Assembly (NCBI RefSeq): GCF_008017535.1
Contig: NZ_VRUA01000013.1
Location: 1 to 64,000 of the forward strand
Reading direction: 5' to 3'
Origin: Ottowia flava
GTDB taxonomy: Bacteria; Pseudomonadota; Gammaproteobacteria; Burkholderiales; Burkholderiaceae_C
DNA length: 64,000 bases
Position 1 is the first letter of the stretch. Each line of letters begins with the position of its first letter. The notes beneath the pieces are model-generated. The model searched no databases. It was not told the DNA's origin and saw nothing but the letters and a program-made list of their open reading frames with translations. The translations under genes and the position numbers were made by a program. This document shows positions 8,040-17,249 of this stretch, piece after piece.

Positions 8040-8618
8040 ATGGCGCAGCGCGAATTCATTCTGGGCGGGCAAAAAAGCGGCAAGTCGCGCCGCGCCGAGC
8101 AGCTGGCGGCCGATTGGCTGGCGGCCGATGGCGCCCACCGCGCCGTGCTGATCGCCACCGCCCAGGCGCACGACGACGAGATGCGCGCCCGCATCCGGCG
8201 CCACCAGCAGGACCGGGCGGCGCGGGTGCCCGCCCTGCATACCGTGGAGGCGCCGCGCGAGTTGGCCGCGGCACTGGCGGAATGCTCCCGCGCCGATACC
8301 CTGGTGGTGGTCGACTGCCTGACGCTGTGGCTCACCCACTGGCTGATGCCGCATGCAGACACCGCTTCAGAGCAAAATACGGTCCTGGCGCACGGCTGGA
8401 CTGCGCAGGAAGCTCACTTTTTCGAAGCACTGGGCGCCGCGCCCGGGCCGGTGGTGCTGGTGGGCAACGAGATCGGCCTGGGCGTCATACCGCTCGGGCG
8501 CGAGGTGCGCGCCTTCGTCGACGCGCTGGGCGCGCTCAACCAGCGCGTGGCCGCTGCGTGTGACCGCGTGACGCTGATGGTGGCCGGCTGTCCGCTGGCC
8601 TTGAAAGGAAGTTTATGA
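8040..8618 (+). CDS. cobU: Adenosylcobinamide kinase / adenosylcobinamide-phosphate guanylyltransferase
   Basis: Bifunctional cytoplasmic enzyme that phosphorylates adenosylcobinamide and transfers GMP to give adenosyl-GDP-cobinamide in nucleotide-loop assembly. The P-loop GGQKSGKSRRAEQ is at the N-terminus, and VVDCLTLWLTHWL and GNEIGLGVIPLGREVRAFVDALG are typical CobU blocks. The ATG at 8040 is preceded by GGTGG; in-frame TTG 8025 and GTG 8031 are alternatives that add 3 to 5 residues. The stop overlaps the btuF ATG by four bases, so uptake and salvage genes are translationally linked. Confidence 0.93.
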   Translation: MAQREFILGGQKSGKSRRAEQLAADWLAADGAHRAVLIATAQAHDDEMRARIRRHQQDRAARVPALHTVEAPRELAAALAECSRADTLVVVDCLTLWLTHWLMPHADTASEQNTVLAHGWTAQEAHFFEALGAAPGPVVLVGNEIGLGVIPLGREVRAFVDALGALNQRVAAACDRVTLMVAGCPLALKGSL

Positions 8619-9496
8619 AGCGCTGGCTGTGCGCCTGGTGGCTGGTCTTGTGGGTCTGCGTGCCCGCCTGGGCCTACGACGTGACCGACGACACGGGCCG
8701 GACGGTGCAGTTCGACACCCCGCCGCTGCGCATCGTGTCGCTGCTGCCGTCGCTGACCGAAACCGTGTGCGAGTTGGGCGGCTGCGAGCGCCTGGTGGGC
8801 GTGGACCGCTATTCCAACTGGCCGGCGCCGGTCAAGAGACTGCCGCAGGTGGGCGGCGGCCTGGACCCGAACGTCGAGGCGGTGGTGGCGCTCAAGCCCG
8901 ATCTGGTGCTGGCGTCCGTCTCCACCCGCGCCGCCGATCGTCTGCGCAGCCTGGGCCTGCGCGTGCTGCAGATGGAGCCGCGCACCGGCGCGCAGGTGCG
9001 CGAGGTCACGCAGCGTCTGGGCACGGCCCTGCAACTGCCGACCGCCGACCGGGTGCTGCGCGCCATAGACTCCGGTGTGGACGCGGCGGCGCTGTCGGTG
9101 CCCCCCAGCCTGCGCGGCCAGCGCGTGTATTTCGAAGCCAGCGGCGGCCCGCACGCTGCAGGGCCTCAGTCGTTCATCGGCGAGATGCTCACGCGGCTGG
9201 GCCTGGGCAACATCATCGGGCCGGAGCTGGGGCCTTTTCCGCGCATCAACCCTGAACTGGTGGTGCGGGCCGATCCGGACCTGATCATGGTCGGCGCGCG
9301 CAGCGTGCGCGAGCTGACCGGACGGCCCGGCTGGGGCCAGCTGCGCGCGTTGCGCGAGCGCCGCATGTGCGTGTTCACGACGGAAGAAGTCGACATACTG
9401 GTGCGGCCTGGCCCGCGCATGGCCGAGGCGGCGCGCCTGATGGCGCGCTGCGCGGTGGAAAAGGGCCTGCGCGGCCAACGCGAGCCGGCGCGCTGA
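8615..9496 (+). CDS. btuF: Cobalamin-binding periplasmic protein BtuF
   Basis: Periplasmic substrate-binding protein that hands B12 to the BtuCD transporter. It has an N-terminal signal peptide (positively charged start, tryptophan/leucine-rich core, cleavage near VPAWA-YD) and the helical-backbone metal-receptor fold signature RIVSLLPSLTETVCELG at about residues 39-55. Length 293 aa suits the family. AAGGAAG precedes the ATG, which overlaps the cobU stop. Iron-siderophore-binding relatives share the fold, but position between cobU and btuC makes cobalamin the likely ligand. Confidence 0.9.
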   Translation: MKRWLCAWWLVLWVCVPAWAYDVTDDTGRTVQFDTPPLRIVSLLPSLTETVCELGGCERLVGVDRYSNWPAPVKRLPQVGGGLDPNVEAVVALKPDLVLASVSTRAADRLRSLGLRVLQMEPRTGAQVREVTQRLGTALQLPTADRVLRAIDSGVDAAALSVPPSLRGQRVYFEASGGPHAAGPQSFIGEMLTRLGLGNIIGPELGPFPRINPELVVRADPDLIMVGARSVRELTGRPGWGQLRALRERRMCVFTTEEVDILVRPGPRMAEAARLMARCAVEKGLRGQREPAR

Positions 9497-9536
9497 GCAT
9501 GCGCCGCTGTCCCTGCACGCTGGCCGGAGTGTCCAC

Positions 9537-10580
9537 ATGAGCCAGATGACCGCCAACGGTCTCGCCGTCGAGGGGCTGCACGCCCGCGGTGCGCGCCGCC
9601 GTTGGCTGGCACCGCTGCTGCTCGGCCTGTCAGCGCTGGTCATGGTGCTGGGCGCCAGTGTGGGCAGCACCGGCCTAGATGCGCTGTGGCAGGCTGTGCG
9701 CGACCCGGTGGCCTGGCAGATCGTGATGGACATCCGCCTGCCGCGCACGGTGGGCGCGTGGCTCACAGGGGCACTGCTCGGCCTGTCGGGCGCGGTGGCC
9801 CAGGGGTTGTTTCGCAACCCGCTGGCCGACCCTTTCCTGCTGGGCAGCGCTTCTGGCGCCGTGCTGGGGGTGGCGGTGCTGCTGGTGTTCTCCGGCACGC
9901 CGGTGGCTGCGGCCAGCTGGTGGCTCAAGCTGGGGCTGACCGGCGGGGCGTTCCTAGGTGCACTGGGCGGCGTGCTGCTGACCCTGTTGCTGGCCCAGGG
10001 CGTGCAGCACACGCTGCGCCTGCTGCTGGCGGGCGTGGTCGTGGGCTACGTACTGGGCGCGGTGAAGGACCTGGTGACGCTGAGCGCCCCCGATGTGCTG
10101 AGCAGCATGCTCGCCTTCGTGCTGGGCAACACCGGCCTGCTGGGCTGGTCCGCATGCGGCGTGCTGGCGCTGGTGCTGGTGCCGCTGCTGGTGCTGTCGG
10201 CGGCCACCGCGCGGGTGCTGGACGGCCTCAGCCTGGGCGAATCCACGGCCTTCAGCCTGGGGCTTCCGTTGACGCCGATGCGCGCCTTGCTGGTCGCCGT
10301 GCTCGCGCTGGGCACCGGCGCGGCGGTGGCGCAGGCGGGGCTGATCGGCTTTGTCGGGCTGGCCGCGCCGCACCTGGTGCGCGGGCTGTTGCGGGTGACG
10401 CACGGGCCGCTGCTGCTGCTGTCGGCCATCACCGGCGGGCTGCTGCTGTCGGTGGCCGACATCGCCGCGCGCGTGCTGATCGCGCCGCAGGAGCTGCCGG
10501 TCGGCGTGCTGACGGCGGTGCTGGGCGGCAGCTACCTGCTGTGGTTGATGTACCGGCGCACGCGCGGGGGCGGGGGATGA
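9537..10580 (+). CDS. btuC: Cobalamin ABC transporter permease BtuC
   Basis: FecCD-family inner-membrane permease of 347 aa with about ten hydrophobic segments. Family motifs include RLPRTVGAWLTGALLGLSGAVAQGLFRNPLADP at about residues 63-95 and the GFVGLAAPHLVR segment (about 265-276) that contacts the ATPase. It lies 40 bp after btuF and its stop overlaps the btuD ATG by four bases (10577-10580), the usual arrangement of a B12 importer operon. Confidence 0.94.
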   Translation: MSQMTANGLAVEGLHARGARRRWLAPLLLGLSALVMVLGASVGSTGLDALWQAVRDPVAWQIVMDIRLPRTVGAWLTGALLGLSGAVAQGLFRNPLADPFLLGSASGAVLGVAVLLVFSGTPVAAASWWLKLGLTGGAFLGALGGVLLTLLLAQGVQHTLRLLLAGVVVGYVLGAVKDLVTLSAPDVLSSMLAFVLGNTGLLGWSACGVLALVLVPLLVLSAATARVLDGLSLGESTAFSLGLPLTPMRALLVAVLALGTGAAVAQAGLIGFVGLAAPHLVRGLLRVTHGPLLLLSAITGGLLLSVADIAARVLIAPQELPVGVLTAVLGGSYLLWLMYRRTRGGGG

Positions 10581-11431
10581 GTATCTTTGCTGCAAAAACG
10601 ATAGCTGTTCGTGCAGATTCCTCCAGGACGACCATCGGAAACCGTGCGGTTTTGGGCGCGCTGCAGGTGGCACTGCCCACGGCGCGGTGGACCGCCATCG
10701 TCGGCCCCAACGGCGCCGGCAAATCGACCCTGCTGCGCGTGCTGGCTGGTCTGCTGCCGACGGAAGGCCAGGTTGAGTTGGCCGGACGCCCGCTGGCGGA
10801 CTGGCCCGCACGGGAGCGTGCGCGTCAGCTGGCCTGGTTGGGCCAGAGCGAGGCTGGCACCGAAGACCTGCGCGCCTACGACGTCGCGCTGCTCGGTCGC
10901 CTGCCTCACCGCGCGTGGCTGGCGCCGGCTTCTGCTATCGACCACGCCGCGACACGCTCCGCGCTGCAAGCCATGCAGGTCTGGCCGCTGCGCGAACGCC
11001 GTCTGGGCGCGCTGTCGGGCGGCGAACGCCAGCGCGTGCTGCTGGCGCGCCTGCTGGCGGTGCAGGCGCCGCTGTGGCTGATGGACGAACCCCTGGCCCA
11101 CTTGGACCCGCCGCACCAGGCCGATTGGCTGGCGGTGGTGCGCGCCCACGTGGCCACGGGCGGTACGGTGGTCAGCGTGCTGCACGAGCTGGGCATGGCG
11201 CTGCAGGCCGACGACCTGCTGATCGTCAAGGACGGCGCCGTCGTCCACCACGGCGCCTGCGCCAGCCCGGATACGCACCGCGCGCTGCAGGCGGCGTTTG
11301 ACTGGCGCGTCAGCATCTACCCGGTGCGCGAACACTGGGTGGCGGTGCCGCGCATGGCGGCAGCGCCGCAGAGTGCGGCGCACGCAGATCACTCGGGCGA
11401 CCCCGCAGCCGCCCGCGCTGACACCCCCTGA
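10577..11431 (+). CDS. btuD: Cobalamin ABC transporter ATP-binding protein BtuD
   Basis: ATPase that powers BtuC. Walker [10 protein letters not shown] lies near residue 44, the ABC signature LSGGERQR near 148, Walker [13 protein letters not shown] just after, and the switch histidine in VLHELGMAL. Length 284 aa. The start is fixed by the ATGA overlap with btuC. Residues about 4-18 are encoded by a degenerate copy of the dispersed repeat (10586-10630), so the N-terminus probably does not match homologues there. A 20-30 residue polar tail after the core domain is of no known role. Confidence 0.93.
   Translation: MSIFAAKTIAVRADSSRTTIGNRAVLGALQVALPTARWTAIVGPNGAGKSTLLRVLAGLLPTEGQVELAGRPLADWPARERARQLAWLGQSEAGTEDLRAYDVALLGRLPHRAWLAPASAIDHAATRSALQAMQVWPLRERRLGALSGGERQRVLLARLLAVQAPLWLMDEPLAHLDPPHQADWLAVVRAHVATGGTVVSVLHELGMALQADDLLIVKDGAVVHHGACASPDTHRALQAAFDWRVSIYPVREHWVAVPRMAAAPQSAAHADHSGDPAAARADTP
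10586..10630 (-). repeat. Dispersed repeat copy R3 at the 5' end of btuD
   Basis: Minus-orientation copy: GCTGCAAAAACGATAGCTG then CGTGCAG matches the right half of the family well; the left half is degenerate. It lies in frame right after the btuD start codon, so it either brought part of the coding sequence or replaced the original N-terminus. Confidence 0.6.
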
Positions 11432-11444
11432 AAGGATTTCACCC

Positions 11445-12026
11445 ATGCAGATTGAAAACCCACCCACCGAACGCAACACCCCCAAGCCCGAGGGCGAACG
11501 CCGCGGCCTGGTCATCGTCAACACCGGCGACGGCAAAGGCAAGAGCACGGCGGCCTTCGGCCTGGCGCTGCGGGCGTTCGGGCGCCAGCACGTGCATGGC
11601 AAGCAGGTGCGCATCTTCCAGTTCATGAAGGTGCCGAGCGCGCGCTTCGGCGAGCACCGCATGTTCGAGCAGCTGGGCATACCCATCGAAGGGCTGGGCG
11701 ACGGCTTCAGCTGGAAGAGCAAGGACCTGGACCATTCCGCCCAACTGGCCCGCGACGGCTGGCAGAAGGCGCGCGCCGCAATCCTGGACGGTGAGCATTT
11801 TCTGATCGTCCTGGATGAGATCACCTACCCGCTGATCTACGGCTGGCTGCCGCTGGAAGACGTGGTGCAGACCTTGCGCGAGCGGCCCAAGGACGTGCAC
11901 GTCTGCCTGACGGGGCGGCGCTGCCCCCCAGAGCTGATCGAGCTGGCCGATACGGTGACCGAGATGACGCTCATCAAACACGCCTTCAAGGCCGGTGTGC
12001 CTGCGCAGCGTGGGATCGAGGACTGA
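11445..12026 (+). CDS. cobO: Cob(I)yrinic acid a,c-diamide adenosyltransferase
   Basis: Cytoplasmic corrinoid adenosyltransferase (CobO/BtuR/CobA family) that attaches the 5'-deoxyadenosyl group from ATP to reduced corrinoid cobalt. The 193-aa product has the modified P-loop [14 protein letters not shown] at about residues 24-37 and the family blocks [19 protein letters not shown] and TGRRCPPEL. The ATG at 11445 has AAAGGA upstream; the open frame extends further but that part lies inside btuD. It follows btuD by 13 bp and is likely in the same transcript. Confidence 0.95.
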   Translation: MQIENPPTERNTPKPEGERRGLVIVNTGDGKGKSTAAFGLALRAFGRQHVHGKQVRIFQFMKVPSARFGEHRMFEQLGIPIEGLGDGFSWKSKDLDHSAQLARDGWQKARAAILDGEHFLIVLDEITYPLIYGWLPLEDVVQTLRERPKDVHVCLTGRRCPPELIELADTVTEMTLIKHAFKAGVPAQRGIED

Positions 12027-12037
12027 AGGCGGATGCC

Positions 12038-12553
12038 GTGAGTTTGATCCTGCACCGCTACGACAGCCCGCTGGGCGAAATGCTGGCCCTGTGCTCGGCC
12101 AGCGGCGTGTGCCTGCTGGAGTTCGTGGGGCAGGGCGGTGTCGAGCGCGAGCAGGCCCAGGTCGAAGCGGCGCGCGGCGGTGCGGCAGTGGCCGGCGCCA
12201 GCGCGCTCACCGAACAGCTGGGCCGCGAACTGACTGAGTACTTCGCTGGCGAGCGCCAGGGTTTCGGCGTGGCGCTGGATCTGGTCGGCACGCCGTTTCA
12301 ATTGCGCGTGTGGCAGGCGCTGCAGGAAATTCCGTACGGCTGCACCTGGAGCTACGCCCAGGAAGCGCAGCACATCGGCCAGCCAACTGCCCTGCGCGCC
12401 GTGGCAGCAGCCAACGGACAGAACAAGGTGTCGATCGTGGTGCCTTGCCATCGCGTGATCGGCAGCAACGGCACGTTGACCGGCTATGGCGGAGGCCTGC
12501 CGCGCAAGCAATGGCTGCTGGCCCTGGAAAGCGGCGAGCGCCGACTGATCTGA
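12038..12553 (+). CDS. ogt: Methylated-DNA-protein-cysteine methyltransferase
   Basis: DNA-repair suicide enzyme that removes O6-alkyl groups from guanine. The active-site motif VPCHRVI has its acceptor cysteine at residue 137; upstream, TPFQLRVWQAL is the conserved DNA-binding region and GYGGGLPRKQWLL closes the domain. Length 171 aa fits Ogt, without an Ada regulatory part. The GTG at 12038 is the chosen start, 11 bp after cobO. Its presence inside a B12 gene run has no obvious pathway link; it probably just shares the transcript. Confidence 0.94.
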   Translation: MSLILHRYDSPLGEMLALCSASGVCLLEFVGQGGVEREQAQVEAARGGAAVAGASALTEQLGRELTEYFAGERQGFGVALDLVGTPFQLRVWQALQEIPYGCTWSYAQEAQHIGQPTALRAVAAANGQNKVSIVVPCHRVIGSNGTLTGYGGGLPRKQWLLALESGERRLI

Positions 12554-12580
12554 TCGAGTATTTGCAAAGGAGAACTGTCC

Positions 12581-13615
12581 ATGACATCGAACGACCTCAT
12601 CGAACACCCCGTCACCCTGCACCCAAGGCGGTCGACGGCCGCTGACGAGGCTGTGCGCGAGCGCTGGAGCGTTGACGCCATCGATGCGCTGCTCAACCTG
12701 CCGTTCAACGACCTGATGTGGCGGGCGCAGCAAGTTCATCGCCAGCACTTCGACGCCAATGAGGTCGAACTGGCCACGCTGCTGTCCGTGAAGACCGGTG
12801 GTTGCCCCGAGGACTGCGGGTACTGCCCGCAGTCGGTGCACTACGACACGGGCGTCAAGGCCGAGAAACTCATGGCCAGCGGTGAGGTTCGCGCAGCGGC
12901 CGAGGCGGCGCGCCAGGCGGGAGCGACCCGTTTTTGCATGGGCGCGGCCTGGCGCGCACCCAAGGATCGCGACATCGACGCTGTCGCCGAATTAGTGCGC
13001 ACGGTCAAGGATGTCGGGCTAGAGGCCTGCGTGACGCTGGGCATGCTGGCCGAGGGGCAGGCGGAGCGCCTGCGCGATGCCGGGCTGGACTACTACAACC
13101 ACAACCTCGACTGCGCGCCGGATTTCTACGGTGAGGTGATCAGCACGCGCGACTACCAAGACCGCCTGGACACACTCGGGCGCGTACGGGACGCGGGCGT
13201 CAAGGTCTGCTCCGGCGGCATTGTCGGCATGGGCGAAAGCCGTCGCCACCGCGCCGGCCTCGTCGCGCAACTGGCCAACCTGCCCGAATACCCCGAAAGC
13301 GTGCCAATCAACCATCTCGTCAAGGTGGAAGGCACGCCGCTGGCCGATCAGCCCGATCTCGACCCGTTCGAGTGGGTGCGCGTGATTGCCGCCGCGCGCA
13401 TCACCATGCCCACGGCGCGCGTGCGCCTGTCGGCCGGGCGTCAGCAGCAGGGCGATGCGGTGCAGGCGCTGGCGTTTCTGGCCGGCGCCAACTCGGTGTT
13501 CTATGGCGACAAACTGCTGGTCACAGGCAACCCGGATGTGGCGGCCGACCGGACCCTGTTCAAGCGCCTGGGCATCGTCAGCCGCGCCGGAATACCCGGC
13601 GTGTCAGGACGATAG
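12581..13615 (+). CDS. bioB: Biotin synthase
   Basis: Radical-SAM enzyme that inserts sulfur into dethiobiotin. Cysteines 75, 79 and 82 in [13 protein letters not shown] bind the catalytic [4Fe-4S] cluster; the conserved [13 protein letters not shown] and the arginine/asparagine-containing C-terminal blocks ([20 protein letters not shown]) are intact. Length 344 aa is normal. AAAGGAG precedes the ATG with good spacing. It is 27 bp after ogt; no other bio genes are in the window, so biotin synthesis is split across the genome. Confidence 0.96.
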   Translation: MTSNDLIEHPVTLHPRRSTAADEAVRERWSVDAIDALLNLPFNDLMWRAQQVHRQHFDANEVELATLLSVKTGGCPEDCGYCPQSVHYDTGVKAEKLMASGEVRAAAEAARQAGATRFCMGAAWRAPKDRDIDAVAELVRTVKDVGLEACVTLGMLAEGQAERLRDAGLDYYNHNLDCAPDFYGEVISTRDYQDRLDTLGRVRDAGVKVCSGGIVGMGESRRHRAGLVAQLANLPEYPESVPINHLVKVEGTPLADQPDLDPFEWVRVIAAARITMPTARVRLSAGRQQQGDAVQALAFLAGANSVFYGDKLLVTGNPDVAADRTLFKRLGIVSRAGIPGVSGR

Positions 13616-13976
13616 GGCGCCGCAGCTTCGTCAGGCTCGGGCTGCGGAACGACCGCACCGCGTGGCGGGCGAGTCCGGTTTTCTGGCATTTCAGGTCGCC
13701 AGCCCCAGTAGCGCAAGCGCGGCACGCTATAAAAACGAATCATTCTGTACGGTGCTGGTTCGATTCCGCATGTCAGTGCCGGCGCCATGCACATTCGCGT
13801 GACACCGGTGTGACCGTTTTGCTGGGGTGATTCCCATCGGGAACCGCACCAGATGACGGAAGCGGTTCAGCTTTCTAGACTGCCCACATCCAACCCATTG
13901 CCGTCGCACGCCGACGTGGTGGGTGGCATGTGCGGCGTCGTTGGCGCGCACGTGCTTCATTTTCTGAAAGCACACC
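13616..13976. other. Intergenic region between bioB and the LysM protein gene
   Basis: 361 bp without a credible gene. It holds a degenerate repeat copy (13695-13742). The tRNA-like GGTTCGATTCC near 13756 has no matching acceptor stem. The last 170 bp, AT-richer near 13950-13976, presumably carry the promoter of the LysM gene, but I see no clear -35/-10 pair. Confidence 0.5.
13695..13742 (+). repeat. Degenerate dispersed repeat, copy R4
   Basis: AGCCCCAGTAG, GCGCGGCACGCTATAAAAACG follow the order and spacing of the family consensus, with several mismatches. Located about 80 bp after bioB. Weaker than most copies. Confidence 0.4.
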
Positions 13977-16900
13977 ATGACCACGCCAGTTACCGAAGCG
14001 CCTCAGCGTCCCGTTGCAGCCCCACCGCCTCCCCCACCGCCACCGCCGCCGCGCAAGGACGTTGACCCGGCGGTGCGGCAGCCCGAGTTGCACCAGGGCA
14101 AGCCCGATGTGCCACCGCCCGAGCACTACGTCCGACACACGGTAGAGCAGGGCGAAAACCTGACCGAGATCGCACGCCGCTATCAGACCGACGTGCCCAT
14201 GCTGAAGACGGCGAACCCGCAGATCGGCGACGGCAATCAGATCGAAATCGGACAGGAGATCAACGTCCCCATCGGCGCCGACTACGGACGCGAGCCCACG
14301 CGGGACGTGGTCGAGCCCGGCCAGACGCTGACCGAGCTGGCCCGACAGCACCCCGGCGTCAGCGCGCAGGACATCGCCGGCGCCAATCGCCACGAAATCC
14401 CGAACGCCAACGCGGTCCGCGCGGGTCAGGAAGTCTGGGTGCCAGGCCAAACCCGGGCCACCCCGCTGGAGCAGAAGGTACAGGCCACCGATGCCGCCGT
14501 TGCAGACCTGGGCCGCGCCCAGCGCGCCTACGATGAACTGCCGGCCGACACCAACCGCGCCGCGCGCGATGAGGTGCACCAGGGCGTCACGGCGGCCGAA
14601 GGCAAGCTCAAGACCGCTGTGCAGTCCGAGCTGGACGAGCGCGTGCGCACCACCTTGCCGCCTGGCGCCAAGCCCAGCGAGGCCGACTACGCCGCCGCCG
14701 GCAAGCAGCTCAAGGACCGCTACCAGGCGGACGCGCCGGCCAGTCGCCAGCTCGACACCGCGCTGACCCGTTTGGCCGACGACCGCTACCGCGCCAGTCC
14801 CGCCGGCCAGGCCGAAGCGATCATCGACAAGGCCCGAGCCGCAGGCGACGCGCCGGCGCAGGTGAAAGCGCTACAAGAAGGCGTGCAAACAGCACCACCG
14901 GAAGTGCGCGACGCTGTGCTGGCCAGCCCGAAGCGCGAACAACTGCTGCAGGACGCGGCCAATTGGGCCATGGACCCGCTGGCCGGCGGCGACGCCAAGA
15001 AGGCCGATGAAAAGGCGCGCAAGGAGTTCAATGGCGCGGGGCAGCAGGTGCCGATCGCCAAGACGATGGAGCGCTTGGAGCTGCTGACGCGCGGCATCGA
15101 TCCTGCCCTGGCCACTGCTCTGACTGCCAAAACGCTGCCCACCCTAGGGCGCTACGTGGAAAGTTACCGCAACGAAAGCGGTGGCAATCCGTTCGGTCCG
15201 TCCGGAATGGCCAACATGCTGAAGGTGCTCGACCGCGGCGCCGACACGCCCGCGGGGAAAGCCAACCTCGAATCGATGGCCAAACTGGGCGTCAATGATC
15301 GCGACGCTATCCGCCTGCACGTGTCGCAAGGCGGCAGTCCGGCGTACGCTGTGGCGCTGTCCAAGCAACCTGGGGTTGACGCGGCCTCGGTGGTTCAGCA
15401 GGCTTACGACGGCATCGCCAGCCGACGCAGCGAGATCACAGAAACCGCCAAGCAGTACAGCGAGCACATGAGCGAGCTGGGTTGGCTGGTTGACAACTAC
15501 GCCGGCTCGATGACACCCGAGCAGCTTGAGAAGGCTGTCGCGGACTACACCAAGAGCAAAGGCCCGGAGTGGGAAGCCAAGGGCAAGGCGCTGCAGGACA
15601 AGCTGGCCTCGCAGGGCGAGTCCTTGCAGAGTCAACTGGCGACGCTGGGGCAGCTGCCGCCCAATGCGCCGGGCCGAGATAAGGCGCTGGCCGATGTGCT
15701 CAACGATCCGGCGGTCGCACTCTCACTGAAGACCGCCTGGGATAAAAAACCCGCGCTGCTCGACGGCAAGTCGGGGGATGACCTTCTCCATCTGCTGGCC
15801 GACCCGACAGTCCGCGGCTCGACCAAGCTGACCGACGCAGGCCGCAAACTCATCGCGCAGGCGGGCACCTCCTTCGTTCAGGCCCAGATCAACCAGTTCA
15901 AGGACTTCAAGCCCGGCGATGCCGCCAGCGCGGCGCGTCTGGATCGCGCCATGGCGCGACTCGAAAGTCCGGCTTTCGCCAAGTACCTGGGCGTCAAGCA
16001 GGACGATCTGAAAAGTGCGGTGGCGGAACTGCGCAAGCTCACGCCGCAGGCCGGAGACACGGTGGAAGTCGCCGCGCGGCGACTTAAGGACTTCAACGAG
16101 TTCCTCAGCAGCGACGGTGGGCTGGGCAAGAACATGGGCTTGCAGCTCAAGGATCCTGTCACCGGAAAACCAGGGCTGTACGAAGGCAAGGAAGGTCTCA
16201 AGGCCTTTGACAAGAGCACGTTGGCCGGTCAGCTGCTGCGGGGCGCGGGCGTGGCGCTGGCGGGCGTGGGCCTGGCCGGCTCCACCGTGGTCGCTGCGGG
16301 TGACCAGTCGCCGGATCGCATCGCCAAGGTGCTGGTGGACGCAGCAGGACTTGCCAACAGGGTGACCGAATTCCGCATCGGCACGGGCGCCGTGGCGGAT
16401 GAAGGCGCGGCCAAGATCGTCGGCGGCAAAGTGGCGGGCCGTGTGCTCGGGGCCGTGGCTTCGGGTTTCGACTTCATCGCCGCTGGCCGCGCGTTCGGCG
16501 AGGGCGACGGCGTCAGCGGCACCCTGTATGCCGCAGGTGGCGTGGGCGGCGTGATGACCTCGGTGGCCGCTGCCGGCGTGTGGGGAGGTCCGGTGGCCTG
16601 GGCCGGCATTGCGCTGATCGGCATTTCCGCGGCCGGTCTCATGGTCTGGCAGCACCACAAGCAGGTCACGGCGCACGAGTTCGACAACGATGGCGGCGCT
16701 TCTGCCCGGTTCATCCAGCACATCGGCCAGGACGCCGACGGCAAGGGCGGTGTGAGCGAAGCCGCGGCGCGCGCGCTGACCGACCAGAGCGGCGAAGGCT
16801 ACAGCGTGGTGCCACTGCTCAACCGCTACGCCGAATTGAAGGGGTTGAAGCTCGAAGACCCCGCGCAGCAGCGCAAGTTCGTCGACTGGATCAACCAGCT

Positions 16901-17129
16901 GTCGCCGCAGCAACTGGGGCAGATGCGTGACCACATGCACCGCACCCTCGATAAGACCGACGGCGACGTCGGGCAAGTCAAGGCGACCCAATCCAACGAC
17001 GGTGACTGGGAGCCCACCACCGAAGTGAGCACGGAATCCGGCTCGGTTTTCGTCGAAAACGGGCCGACGTCGACCGCGCAGATCGACAAGCTGTTGCGAA
17101 GCCTTGGCGCGCCGACCCTGGCAGGCTGA
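13977..17129 (+). CDS. Large LysM-domain protein with hydrophobic C-terminal region, function unknown
   Basis: A 1050-aa protein I cannot assign to a named family. In order: a proline-rich start with ten consecutive prolines near residues 16-25; LysM-like domain 1 (about 53-98, HTVEQGENLTEIARRY to EINVPIG); LysM-like domain 2 (about 110-156); a long charged helical region of about 590 residues rich in alanine, lysine and glutamine; and glycine/alanine-rich hydrophobic stretches at about 750-773 and 818-895 that could span a membrane. A degenerate EF-hand-like loop DADGKGGVSEAA follows near 916. There is no N-terminal signal peptide, so if it leaves the cell it would need a specialised secretion system. 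LysM suggests contact with peptidoglycan. An effector, toxin or cell-wall structural role are all possible. Confidence 0.85.
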   Translation: MTTPVTEAPQRPVAAPPPPPPPPPPRKDVDPAVRQPELHQGKPDVPPPEHYVRHTVEQGENLTEIARRYQTDVPMLKTANPQIGDGNQIEIGQEINVPIGADYGREPTRDVVEPGQTLTELARQHPGVSAQDIAGANRHEIPNANAVRAGQEVWVPGQTRATPLEQKVQATDAAVADLGRAQRAYDELPADTNRAARDEVHQGVTAAEGKLKTAVQSELDERVRTTLPPGAKPSEADYAAAGKQLKDRYQADAPASRQLDTALTRLADDRYRASPAGQAEAIIDKARAAGDAPAQVKALQEGVQTAPPEVRDAVLASPKREQLLQDAANWAMDPLAGGDAKKADEKARKEFNGAGQQVPIAKTMERLELLTRGIDPALATALTAKTLPTLGRYVESYRNESGGNPFGPSGMANMLKVLDRGADTPAGKANLESMAKLGVNDRDAIRLHVSQGGSPAYAVALSKQPGVDAASVVQQAYDGIASRRSEITETAKQYSEHMSELGWLVDNYAGSMTPEQLEKAVADYTKSKGPEWEAKGKALQDKLASQGESLQSQLATLGQLPPNAPGRDKALADVLNDPAVALSLKTAWDKKPALLDGKSGDDLLHLLADPTVRGSTKLTDAGRKLIAQAGTSFVQAQINQFKDFKPGDAASAARLDRAMARLESPAFAKYLGVKQDDLKSAVAELRKLTPQAGDTVEVAARRLKDFNEFLSSDGGLGKNMGLQLKDPVTGKPGLYEGKEGLKAFDKSTLAGQLLRGAGVALAGVGLAGSTVVAAGDQSPDRIAKVLVDAAGLANRVTEFRIGTGAVADEGAAKIVGGKVAGRVLGAVASGFDFIAAGRAFGEGDGVSGTLYAAGGVGGVMTSVAAAGVWGGPVAWAGIALIGISAAGLMVWQHHKQVTAHEFDNDGGASARFIQHIGQDADGKGGVSEAAARALTDQSGEGYSVVPLLNRYAELKGLKLEDPAQQRKFVDWINQLSPQQLGQMRDHMHRTLDKTDGDVGQVKATQSNDGDWEPTTEVSTESGSVFVENGPTSTAQIDKLLRSLGAPTLAG

Positions 17130-17249
17130 CGCGGTGCCAGGCCAGCAGCGGTCTAGCAAACGCCGCGCTGCCAGCGCACCCCCAGCATCCGGCAACCGCC
17201 ACCTGGGCGGGGCGCACTTCAGCGAACGCCCAGGCGCTACAGTCGTTCC

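Noticed and set aside
13745-13775. tRNA-like GGTTCGATTCC
   Set aside because: No acceptor stem, anticodon arm or CCA-like end could be built around it; a chance T-arm-like string.
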